A stretch of 64,000 nt of DNA from Trichobilharzia szidati (lineage: Eukaryota; Platyhelminthes; Trematoda; Strigeidida; Schistosomatidae), in the NCBI GenBank assembly GCA_944472155.2, contig OX235275.1, positions 55,073,228 through 55,137,227 on the forward strand. Direction: 5' to 3'. Position numbers and translations under genes: made by a program. The notes beneath the pieces are model-generated. The model made no database searches and was not told the DNA's origin. It was given only the letters and a program-made list of their open reading frames with translations. Numbering within the stretch: position 1 is the stretch's first letter; the number at the start of each line of letters is the position of its first letter. This document shows, one piece after another, positions 24,301-37,400 of the stretch.

Positions 24301-27300
24301 GTATTGAACTACATATATTATTACAACCGCATTATGAAGGAGTGAGATGCTGGTTCGTCCAGCTTGATTTGTGAAGGCTCCTTCAGATCACGACACTATA
24401 ACTAACACTGATCATTTGTGAATCTATTTATCTTTCTACACTGAGAGATAGACACAAATGTGTTAGACTGGAAAAACAATCATCGAAACGACAAAAACGT
24501 ATATTTACACAAAATACATGATATATTTACAAATTCTCAGAAAGTTAAGGCATAAATAAGCCAATCAAAACTGTTCAATATGGCTATTATCATGTCAGTA
24601 GATGCATAAATCACTACTCCACGGCTAAATCCTCATACAACATCCTAATTAGTATTCAAGTATTGGTTTGTAGGGATTTGATTGATTGGTTAGAGGATTT
24701 TATCGGTTAGAGAACCATTGAAAACCATTTGGGAGTCCTGGACAGTTTGGGAATCATCAACAGTGCCCACTCACCATCAGGGTTTGAACTCACGACCTTC
24801 CGGTTACAAGGCGAACTGTTAGACCATTAAAAGCCACTGGGACCCTATCTAATGACTAACCCATGAATTCCAGCTTCTGCCAATTCACGATATGGCGCGA
24901 CCATTAGCGAATGTCATCGCTGGTGAGTATTTGTCCTCACTCCCGACCTACTATTGTGATTATCTGCATCGACTGAGATAGCTACAACACACCTGCCGTA
25001 CATGTTAAACCATGGCATTCCTCGTCGATAAATGTTAGCTGATATATGACTGGTTTGTGAAAGAGAGTTGTTAAGAGAGTGGTAAAATCGAAACACTTAT
25101 CACTAATCTACACGGAGTCTATTGGTTTGAGCTAGTTACACAAACTCAAACCAAAAAATCGGCAATAGAAGCAGGCAGGCAGCGAAGGCACGACTTCAGG
25201 TGAACATAGAGAACACGGAGGTGATGAAGATGACCAATCAACAGCAACCACAACCAGCACCAATCACCATCAACTGGAGGAATTTGAAAGGGGTTACTTC
25301 ACTCCTACAGCCAAGAAGCATTGTTACAACTACTGGCCGAACGGATGAAGATGTCAAAGCCCGTCAGAATCTGAAAGGTAAGATACGTCTTCATCAATCT
25401 GAAACTGGTTTGGAATTCTTCTGAACTGAGACAGTATGAAGAACAAGATTCGGATTTTCAACACAAATGTGAAGTCAGTCAATCAGTTCTTCTATGCGGA
25501 TCAGAAACTTGGCCAGCGTGTCATGAAAAGGATTTCCAACAGGTTGGAGACTTTTATCAACAGCTGCCACCTTCACTAGCTCCACATTGATATCAAATGG
25601 CCAGCCGGTCAGAAATAATTACCAACAAGAAACTCTGAGAAAAAACCAACAGCCGAGAATTCATTGCTCAAAAAGTATGCCGAAGAAAATGGGGGAGGAG
25701 ACACATTTGATTGACATCGCCCTCCAGGTAAATCTTGAAGTGGAACGCTAATGGTTAAACGATGAGCTGGGCGTAGGTAGTAAGGTGGCATGGAGAAGAT
25801 TAGAGATTATGGAGAGTCGTGGGACAAAGCTGCTAAATAGGACAGCAGAAATCACAACAAATTGAACATGTCTCCTCTTTGAAGCCTTATTTTTCACTCA
25901 GAACCCAGAGGAACAATAATAATAATTATAATATAATAAATAATCACATATGGAGGTACAGACTTTCCCCTCGGCTAGAGAATGCTTGAGAAACACTAAG
26001 AACCAATGATTAGTTGATTGGTTGGTTGGTTGGTTAGTTCAATAAGGTACACGATGATAGATAGAGTCTTTAATACCTTTCTATTAATTAAATATCATAA
26101 TTTCTTTCCGAATATCTACTTGAATGATTATAACTCAGTGTAAAGTAAAAGAAAAAAATCCATTTTAAGAATGTTTATCTAATTAATCTGCCTGCACTCT
26201 CTTTTTTTAATTGATCAATTCAATTTGAATAAAGAAAGAGAGGGAGGGAGGGAGAGTAAAGATTCATTACAGTATTATAAGTGGTTTTAATTGATTAGTG
26301 CCTTAGTGTTTCAAATATGATCTGACGAATCAATCGATATGATGGTCATAGTCTGTCTGTCTGTTTTCGACATAGAACTTTGCACATATGTGCGGCAGTT
26401 TAAGTCGCCATAGAGTCTAATATTAATAAAGTGCACTTTGATCACATATCCAGTTTGAAGTGAACTAAATTTTTCAGTGTAAAACTTTGCTGACTGACTG
26501 ACTGGTTTCAACAAAGAGAACTTTTCACCGATACGCAGCAATTCAAGTCGCTACACTCCCTTCATGTAGCCTCCAAAATTTAAGAGAAGAAAGTAAAGAG
26601 AAATGCAAAAAAGAGTAATATGGAAGAACAATATAGTTTCCTTTGGATATTATAAGTCGCAGGAAGTGGATGCATCTGCACCAGTCATCATGGGGAATGA
26701 TTTTGAGCCACCCATATCACCAATTGTCTCCAGCCTTCATTTGTTTTTTACCATCCCAGGGACCCCAATCAGGTAGGTAGGCAGGAAATCTACACCTCCA
26801 TACGTGACAGGCGATGCCTAGGCATGCATGCATAACATGTCAATCCGTGTAACTTCACAGCCTCGTCGATTGATTTCCCCTCCCACATACCTATTTTTTT
26901 TATTTATTTTTGATTATATCTCGAAACCACATAGTATTTTTGGTACAAGTATGGAATTTTCAGCTTGCGATATCGGTAGCCCAAATTTTGCAGGCCGACT
27001 ATTGATATCAGGTGTGCGTCGGCAGGGGATCGAACCCCGGACCATGTTTATGGTCGACGAGAGTCCTAACCACTGTGCCACCGACGCACTCACTGAATGG
27101 ATGACTAACCTCAATATTGCTCACCCTATTATATCACTTCACGCAGGAGATAGAACTCAGGCACCTATGATCAAAGACAGGTAGCCGGCCTTTTCGTATC
27201 TTCCAATTTCAATGCTGGCCATGTCACAGTAGCAGCCATAAAGGAGAGCAGCGAATTGATAGCTGAGCAGTTCACACGCCCTTTGGTCAATAGACAGCCA

Positions 27301-30300
27301 ACCAGCCGGGTATCACGTCTACTAAGCCAGAGACGGCGTAAATTAGGATATGCGAACCGAGTCTTCTGTAAAACTTTGCACCAAAAATTCATCAGCTGAA
27401 CTAGTTGTCATACTTGACTAAAAATCACAAATTTGTGTAGAGAAAACAGAGAAGCAATGCATTAAAAGAGATAATTACAATAAGTGGGAGTTTTATTGGG
27501 AGGAAAGAAAAGGGTTCATTGGATGTGGAAGTGTCACGAAAAGACAATTTTCAGTTATATCGTAACCCACCACCACCAACAGTCTTCAGTTATTAAAATG
27601 TATTTTGGTATCTCGAAGAACCCAGTCCCTCCCCTGTATGTGGCTAGCTCAAGCTAATAGTTATAAACTCCATAGATTGATGCTGTCTACCCCTTGAATT
27701 TGATATTAGATCACATTACCTAAAGGGAAAAGTCGATAATTTGTTATTCCTAACATGTGTCTCTGTCATCTCAATCGATATAGCTTCACAACTTCTTTAT
27801 TTATCTAACACTCTAAGCTTAACTTCGTGTAACCAATTAAATTCTTGCAAACTAATGGCTTGAATGTCAATCTGATGGTCACTAGTGACTGGCCATATTC
27901 ATGTAGGTAGGCAGTTTATCTGGTTTCTGGTGGGGTACAGTAGGTTTGGTGTGTGTGGATAAATCATCGCCAACGATGTGTTGGCTAGTAGTCGCACTGT
28001 ATCGTGAATTGGTAGAAGTTGGAATTCATGCACTGACCATAGAATCAGGTCCCAGTGAGTGGCTTAATGGTCTACGAGCTAGCTCGCCAGCCTTGTAACC
28101 AGAAAGAACTGGGTTCTAACCCCTATGGTGGGTGCGTGCTGCTGAAGAGCTCCAAACTAGACTGACAAAACAGCTGGCAGTCTAGTACTGCCAAGTGGTT
28201 TTCCAATGGTTCTCTAACTGATGTCAGCTCATGATGAAATCCTGTAACCAATCATGTCAAAACCGTGCAAAGGAACACTGGAATAACTTCGTTATTATTC
28301 TGCATATTATACCATCTAAGCCGAGAGATGGAAGGTAAATGTTTGCGATCAAAGTCAACCAGCCTTGTTATATCTGTCACTTTCAACGACAATTTCCGAC
28401 ATGCTGATTCGATGTATGACACTTTGTATTATACAGTGGTGTGGTGTAGATGACATTTTCATTTCAAGAATTGATTTATAAGGATTAGATTAGTTTTTTA
28501 GTTTCGACCACGGATTGATATCAGTTAGAGAACCATTGAAAACCACCTGGAATTACTGGACAGCCAGCTGTTTCGTCAGCCCAGTTTGGGAATCGTCTGC
28601 GGTACCCACCCGCCGCCATGGTTCGAACCCAGGGCCTTCCAGTTACAACGCAATTTCGTATATCATTCAGCCAGTGGGACGGGATTCACTGGGTCAGTGA
28701 GATCCATCCAGTAGGGAGTGTCGATAGAGTTTCCACCGATGACATTGATTAGTGGTCACGCTAAAATCACGAATTGGTCGAAGTTAGGATTCATTGGCTA
28801 GCCATTGAATTGGGTCTCATTGGTTGAATGTTCTGCGAGCCTTCCTTGTGACCAGAAAGTTATGGGTTCGAACCCTGGAGGTGGATTGATGCTGTTGAAG
28901 AGGAGTCCCAAAGTAGACTGATGAAACAGCTGTCCAATACTCCCAGCTGGTTTTCAATAGTCCTCTAACTGATATCAATCCGTAGTCAACGGTAGATTAC
29001 ATGGCCGGCTAGTCGAGATGGATGATTATGCAAGCACACACTGAGAAAACCGTTGATTGACTCTACACACCAATCAGTCCTTCAAATAGGATGACATAAA
29101 GGGATTCGTATGAGAATAAAATAAAGGCTTGTGGTCATTCTTGGAGATCAGACTAACATTGGAATGTCTTGGTGAAGCCTTATTTTCCACTCAGGAGCTA
29201 AGGGAATAAAAATACATTGCATAAATCCATAAAATCTTTTATTATCTATGTAAGTTGTTTGTGATAGTCGTGATATCCGATCAAAATAGAAAGTTTCCTT
29301 GCGTCGGTGGCACAGTGGTTAGGACTCTCGCCGACCATGCACATGGTCCGGGGTTCGATCCCCTGCCGGCGCACACCCGATATCTATGGTCGGCCTGAAT
29401 TTGGGCTACCGATATCGCAAGCTGAAAATTCCATACTTGTACTGAAAATACGGTGTGGAATCAAGCTGTAAATCAAAATAAAAATCAAAAAAAAAATAAA
29501 AATAAACATGTAGTTTGGAGTTTTTATATCCCTATTATTTATAGTACCACTTGTATTATTTATGTGTATGTAATGCTTTGTATTAATCTTCTTCTTCACA
29601 CAGTCTGCTGAACCTGGCGGTACACCTCTGCCTTTGGATTCAGAGAACAATCCTTTTCAACCTGTAAGTAGAAACATTGTGTTAATAATTCACTAATGCA
29701 GCCTCGACGAAGTTGAAGATTTTCACTGAGATATTTTCATCTTTATTTTGTATACTACTGTAATTATGATTAAGTAGCTTAGCTAGGTATTTGACATTTA
29801 TTTCAAAATGTAAGATTATTATTGTCGATTGACATTTGAATAGTTTCTGTAAATCACAGGAAATTGGCATACTTTATTTTATTTCTTTGCATTCCAAGTT
29901 TGGACTTTGAAGGTTCAACAGCAGTGGTGTTGATTTTTTTACGGGGTGTGAGGTTGACGAATGCATCGGTAGGAGGGCCATCGGTGGTTACATTAATCGG
30001 CAATGCACTCCCATATAACTGGACATTATTTATTTGTATCGTATGCCAACATTAGGTTAAACATCAAAACATGCCATTCTAGTTATGCCTTCTTATATCA
30101 TAAAAGCTGACTTCCTTGATTTGTTTGAACAGACAAAGAAAGAACGAATGCATAATTTGTAGGATAATATAAGGTCATATTTTAATATTTGTGGATTTAA
30201 TGTCAACTGCAAACAAACTAAAAACTATATCAAATTTGAATAAGGCATTTGGAAGACAAATTTTGCGGGATGATGGTATCATTTCGTAGTTTGGTTACAG

Positions 30301-31383
30301 TCGCTTTGCAACTAACATGGTTAGCAATAATAAAATAAAATAAAGGGCATGGCAATTACTCAGTTATGTAAAACAAAAGTACATACTACTTATGACCAAT
30401 CATATTTGTAAATAGGTCAAGTAGTAAGTTCATGGTAGGCGAAGGTTGAAGTCTATTGTTTTTTTTCGTACACACAGTTTAGGATGTATGTGATTAATCC
30501 CCCAAAGTGTTTCCATCACCTTCAATAAACAGCCTCGAATTAGAGTTATGTGACGAAGTAATTGTGAAACAGTCATTAATATTGATTTTGTGGACTGACA
30601 TTAATAAGTGTTTTGCAATGGATGATGATGATGGATTTCTATTCAGATTAATTCCACGGGGATTTTCCATATGTTTTAATAACCATCTTGGAACATGTTC
30701 TTTTCGACGACCACATTGGAGCATTCTATTGGTTCTACTTATATAAGTATTAGTGCAACAACTGCAGGTGAGCTTGTAGACACAGCTTGAAGTAGAGTCC
30801 ACAGAATTTCGTTCTTTAATCGCAAGTACACAGATCGAAAATGTTCTAGATTTGAGGGAAAGAGATGCGGTGTAGAATGTCCGCTTGATGGCTGACCGAA
30901 GTCTTTGAGCTAGCTGTCAACTGCATAATTCGATCAACCTTGAATAGTAGGTAGGTTAATAAAGATAGCTTTCTTTGGTACGGAAGCTGTCTTTTCTAGA
31001 TGTGATCTATCCCTACCGCGACAATTGATAAATTTTTCTCGATAACCATTAGCTAATAAAACTGAATGTTGTATATGTCGAAGCTATAACCTACAAAAAG
31101 TCTGTCTGAATATACTTTTGTCACAGTATGACGTCGTCGAGTTATTACAGATAGAAATATAGCAAAAATATTCATTCAGACATCTATGAAACACAAAAGA
31201 ATTGAACAAAGAAGAATATCCTTTTCGATAAATTCCTCTTCCAGGCTTTACAATTATATACGTATATGTTTATATACATAGAATATTCTAGATTAGTAGT
31301 CAATAACAATATTAGTGTTGCTTAAATAATATCGATTTGTAAGGTAAGATCACAATGGAATTACAGTTCATTAGAGATGCTTA

Positions 31384-31416
<33 letters not shown>

Positions 31417-34400
31417 GATGGCAACTAGAATATCAAATAAATTAGAAAAATTCCACAAAAAGATGAGGACCATTCAAACCTAGATGGCCAATGGGGTAAG
31501 GATAATGTCTGAAGTAACTTCTTTTGGATGCATAAATTAGGCTTATTAAAATGGATCCCCACAGCCTCAGCAATATCTAGTAGTCGAACTCTTAAGGCGA
31601 AATTGAGATTCGTTGGTTTGCGGTAAATGACCCTGAAAGCCGCCTTGTTAACATCGATCTTATGTTCTGTATCCACAAGATGAGAAAGAATAGCGCTGCG
31701 AATAGATTTTGTTTGTCCTTTGCTTAACCAGGCAGGGTGATGTTCGGAATTTCAATGCGAAACACGCATAATTGTACGGCCTATGTAACTGGCTCCACAG
31801 GACAAATTATTCATCAGTGTGTTGAAAAGGCGCTAACTATTTATAGTAGCATAATGATGAGACAAAAAATGGGGAGTGAATAGAGTTCAAATCTGTTTGA
31901 CATAGAAATACAGAGTGACTAGAGAGAATAGAGAATACAAAATCGATATAACAGAATGAATTTACAACAATGAGTCCTTTTAATATAAATTTGGATAGTG
32001 TTGTTGTTATTTAGAAGACGGAGATTATATGAAAAATAATGTGGAATGTATTTTCGCTTATGCATTTCGAACAACAACCTCACATACACACACACACACA
32101 TTTACTTGTCAAGTCGACATATGTAAAGGGCAATTAAATTAAACAAAGTGACAAAATAAAGGATTTAAGAATGATTAACACAATGTTTGGTAATCCAATC
32201 AAATAAGGATTATCAAGGTAGTAGTAGATTAAGAGTAGTAATAAACTGTTTTTGAACACGCACTGGATGGGGAGGGCTTAAGTTTATGAATAGCTATAGC
32301 CTCAGCGTATTTCAATAAGCGCCCTTGACCATTTATACATAGAAAGAGGGGGTATTCGTGCTTTGCATGTGAGGGTGGGAGAGCGAGCGTATCCCGAATT
32401 GGTTAGAAACACAGAAGATGATTTGTGCAGACTCAGGTGGCAGACTACCAACTTCGTCTATAGCCAGACGTCTAATCGAGATGAACCATTATCATTATTA
32501 TTATTATTATTTCCTTTAGTTCCTAGAGGAACATAGGGCTTCAGCCGCACGTCTGCATTGCGTTCGGTTCTCCGACAACGTTTTCACCTGGCTCCCCATC
32601 TGCTCACATGCTTTTATTCTCCTCTTCACATGACCTCCTCCTCCATGTCACCCTCTCACTGACCACCAACTCGCCGCTTTCCATTAGAGTTCCAGTTGAG
32701 ATGTTAACAAAGCTTTTAAGGTCATCTATAAAAATTATCAAGAGCGAGCGCTTATTGAAATACGCTGAGGCTATAGCTATTCATAAACTTAAGCCCTCCC
32801 CACCCCGTGCGTGTTCAAAAACAGTTTATTATTACTCTTAACCTACTTACTACCTTGGTAATCCTTATTTGATTGGATTACCAAACATTGTGTTAATCAT
32901 TCTTAAATCCTTTATTTTGTCACTTTGTTTAATTTAATTGCCCCTTATACATTTATATCGACTTAACAAGTAAGTGTGTGTGTGTGTGTGAGGGATCACC
33001 AGATTGTTGTTCGAAATGTCTATAGTGCAAATACATTCCACATTAATTTTGAGATAATCTCCGTCTTCTATGAATAACAACACCATCCAAATGAATTTAT
33101 ACATATAGGTTTCCAGGTCGTAGGTGTTACGAACTTCCTGGAATAATGTGAGTGCCGAGGCAGATTGATTCATTATAACTTATTTAAATTAATCCCAGCG
33201 TGTTAAGAGAATCAAAACAAGATCAGTTTTCTGAACGTTTCGCTGTGTAAGCCACAGCTTCTTCAGCAGATTTATTCCGATTTTTATTAATCATCAAAAT
33301 ATATAGTCAAAAATTTTACATAAATTGAAGTCAGTTTATTTGAAGGTCATTTGTCCATGGACATTTTTACCAATAGAAAATATGTAAGCAGTCATCACAT
33401 ATGTTTGTAATGACTAATGTCAAGTTGTTGTTGTGTTCACTCTTCTACAGTTGATTTGTACAGATTAGTTTTGTATGAGTGTGTGTGTGTGTGTGTATGT
33501 ATGTTATTTGTCATATGGAAAATACATGAATTCATATGTGATAAACATGTTTTAAAAGGTCATGGGGGCTCATAGAGTGTTTATTGTATTTTCATTTGTC
33601 TTGCTTCATAAGAGTTTGTCATATAGGTGATAAGTCTATCCCTTCTTTCCTATTCCCTGCATTCGATGTGGTTAAAATGTGCAAGACTTCAGAATGTGAA
33701 TGAAATCCTCTTCCAAGAATTTCGACATTGTCGAAATCAATCTTATGTCCGTTGTCTATCGCATGCATTGCTATAGCCGATCTTTTTTCTAGACTGTTTA
33801 GTTCTAATTCATTTCTAGGTGGACGTTTCGTGCATAGTCTATGTTCATTCACTCTGACCTTCACCTGCCTACACAATTACTTTGTGACATTTTGGGATTT
33901 ATACATACATAGAAAATTCAATAGGGTCGAGTCGATGTGAAAAATGCAGATTTAAATTATGCCTTAGACACAAAAATTAAGTAAATTTAGAGATGGTGAA
34001 ACGAGCTTTTTTTATTTCATTCCCTATAAATGTGTTCGTATGTGATTTCATATATTATTATTGTACAGTATACAACATGTATAAATAATGATTGCCTTGT
34101 TCTAACATGAATTCATACATGCATACATACATATGTACAATATTTCAGGTACCACCGTCTGTATTAGAAGCTCTTGAACAACATTTAGCCTACTTAGAAG
34201 CTCATAAACAAGGTGACAAGTAAGTGTGTTCATTTGTTGTGCATCTACCACTTTTTTTTATATATGTGTATTAGTAACTTCTCTTGCTCATGATCGTACA
34301 CTATCCAACCCCTCCCCCATTCTAAGCTTCCCATCATCATCGTCATACAGTGTATTAAAGCTACTGATTAAAGTCAGTGGTAATGAAATCCAAGTAGTAG

Positions 34401-37400
34401 TGACCGACTGATAGCTGCTACCTTGATGTGGTGGTCTACCCTGCATATCGTCATGACCCCCAACGAGCTACACTGTTTGGAACGAAAATTCCTGTAGGTC
34501 CTACTATGTCACAAAGGTCGTTTGGATAGCAGTTAGACAAAAAGTGGTCACTGTCATTATTATTATTATTGTTTCCTTTAATTCCTAGAGGAACATAGGG
34601 CTTCAGCCGCACGTCTCCATTGCGTTCGATTCTCTGACAACGTTTTCATCACCTGACTTCACGTCTCCCCACATGCTCTCATCTCATCTTCACATCACCT
34701 CCTCCTCCTCCATGTCATCCTCACACTGACGACCAACTCGCCGCTTCCCATTCGGTCGGGTTCCACTCGAGTGATGGCCTGGCATGTGATGTCACACACT
34801 TGATGGTTTTTTTTCTCAGAGTATGGCGGCCAATCCACCTCGATTTCTTCCTGCATATTTGTTGCACAATTGGTTCCTGTTGGGTTGGATTGGGTTGGTT
34901 CGTTCATTACCAGAGATCCCTCCCTGTTGCTGATCTCTGTCCGGTCATCTGACCTTAAGCGATGACAGCTATCTGTTGATGAAGGTCTGTAGTTTGTTTG
35001 AAGTGCCCTTCGTGACGCGCCAAGTCTCTGATTCTTATAGTAGCACTGACTGACTTCACATTGGAGTTGAAGATCTGGATCTTATTTTTCATCCTGAGTG
35101 CTGTTGATCCCTACACAGACTTGAAAGCAATGAAAGCTTGCCTTGCTTTCCCGATCGTCACTTTGATACCCTCATCACTTCCACCTGTAGTTGAATCGAT
35201 GATTCCAGGGTAGGTAGGTAGGTGAAGGAGTTTGCTGATTTTTGTCTATTGTTGTTGCCGTTGCTGTTGTCCAGGAATCTTCCTCACCCCTGTTTTCCCT
35301 ATGTTCACCTGAAGAAAGTCCTATCTTTGATGCTTCTTCTGTCACCGACTTGTTACTTTTCATTTGTATATCTTCCAGTTTGTGGGAAATCAGACATATA
35401 TCATCAGCGAAGTCCAGATCCTCCAAGTTTTTTGTGTGGGTCCATTTTATGCCAGTCTCGTCGTTGCTCGCTGTCTGTCTCATTATCCAGTCTACTGCCC
35501 ACAATCAGGAAAATCATTGGAGATAGTAGGCAGCCAGCTTATCTTACTCCCTGTCATACTGTAAGATTTTTTTACACTATGCTGGAGTTCTTTGGACGAA
35601 GTTGTACTGTTGGAGATTAGGGATGTAACAGCAGTAAGGTGGTGTATACTTCAGATGATTACCAGCAAACTATTTATGCTACCTCTTCGCTCTAGGAAGG
35701 AAGGGGATTAGGAAAGGTTGATCCTGAAAGTTGTCCTTTGGGTTCTGCCGTCATATAACACTAATGCTCTTTCTGTATACGGCATCTCAAGGAAACAATA
35801 ATGTTATTGAAGCCCTCATTATCATCCAGTGATATGCATTTTCCCTTCCTACTGATCAATTTTTATTACTGTATGTAACAAACCAGCATTTAAAACGTAT
35901 CTTTCGACAACTTTCACTGGGATTTTTATTCTGCATGCAATATATCATAATTCTGCCGGGCTGTGTGCGTATATGAAAGTTGACAAATGACAAGGGAAAC
36001 CACAGTTCCTATTTTGGTAAATAATGGTGGATAGACTTTAGCTTTCCTCTCGAAATACTCTCATTTGGCTAGACGTTCATAGCCCTGACCAGGTGCTTCC
36101 TATCAAGCGTCATCGGTCGGTGCGTCAGGAATCGTAATCGTCAATGGCGAACGTGCTGCGACTTCCTTCTTTCTTCCCTTCCCGACGATAGTTGACGAAT
36201 GTTGTTTAAACATGTTAAGAATGATTGTTTTCCTTCCTGATGAAGTTTTTTTTCCTTTCTCCACCCATATTTTTACTTTTAATCTATGTTGTTTCATTAT
36301 TATTGTGTGGCGCATCTTCTTGGTGCCATATTGTACCAAGTTTTTCTGCGTTTAAATAAATAAATAAATAATTGCAGAGAATACTTAGTATGCTTAGGGG
36401 AGGGGTAGAGTTTGTTGAGATAGGAATGACCAGTGTGTTGACAACTAGGTAGGTGTTCAATTATCGCTTATGTATTACAACAACAAACACAAAAAAACAA
36501 CTCTTAAATCATTAATAGACAGAAGACCAGTAGTTCAGCGAAGAGTCTCTTTTCGGCGGCGAATTCATTTTCATAGCTGTACAATCGCAAATATATACAT
36601 GGTTGTTTTATATGTGTGTGTGTACATTAAATTGGTCAAACGAAAATACAGTTAGTAAGTTCAGATGAGTTGGATGTTGATATAAGAGAGTAGTAACGAA
36701 AGTGATGAGTTGTCACAATCAATTGTTAAAGAAGAGTTACTTAATAACGTGAATAGTTTAATGAAAGAGTTGTGCTCAGGGTGTACATGGAAACAAAATA
36801 ACATACGGGATAACGTAAGAGTTTTAAGTAGTTAAGAAACATAAGCATACAAACAAAAGTTAAGTCAAACCAACGGAGAGAGAAGTGGTTGAATAATTTT
36901 CTTTTGTATGCATAGTTCTGGTTCTTCCAGCTGAATGGCCTAGGGTTTCTGCAATGCAAAGAAGACGGAAACGTATTGTCTTTGGCAGGTTGTTCCACAA
37001 TTTTTAGATTACTTTGAAGGAGGCATTTGTTGAGATGGAATGACCAGTGTTGACGAGATGTTCTATTATTGCACTCCTTATGCAGCCATTACTTCCTTTC
37101 TGCAGCCACGCTGGATAGTGTCCTTTGACCCTTTTTGACAGGATGCGCGTTGAACGACCGATGCACCTGGCTGACTCCACAGCTACAGGTGAACTGATAT
37201 ATACACATAAAAGTAGTGGTCAGATGCGGGATGTTATCCTTTGGGCTTCTGCAGATCACTTCTTAAATCAATCCATACTACTTATTTACTAACTTACTTA
37301 CTTACTTCTACTTTAAATAGAAAAACGCCAAGTAATCCATCTCCACAACAATCACAAACCAATCCAATCACATCCACGTTATCTGCATCAAAAACAGCGA

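Noticed and set aside
36103..36339. A Lys/Arg-rich minus-strand frame of 78 codons.
   Set aside because: No homologue recognised, no splice or promoter signal, and it sits in what looks like a + strand retroelement tail.
37241..37320. N-terminal extension of the exon g frame (MGFCRSLLKSIHTT...).
   Set aside because: It lies upstream of a good acceptor and out of family context; the phase across f/g fits only if the exon starts at 37321.
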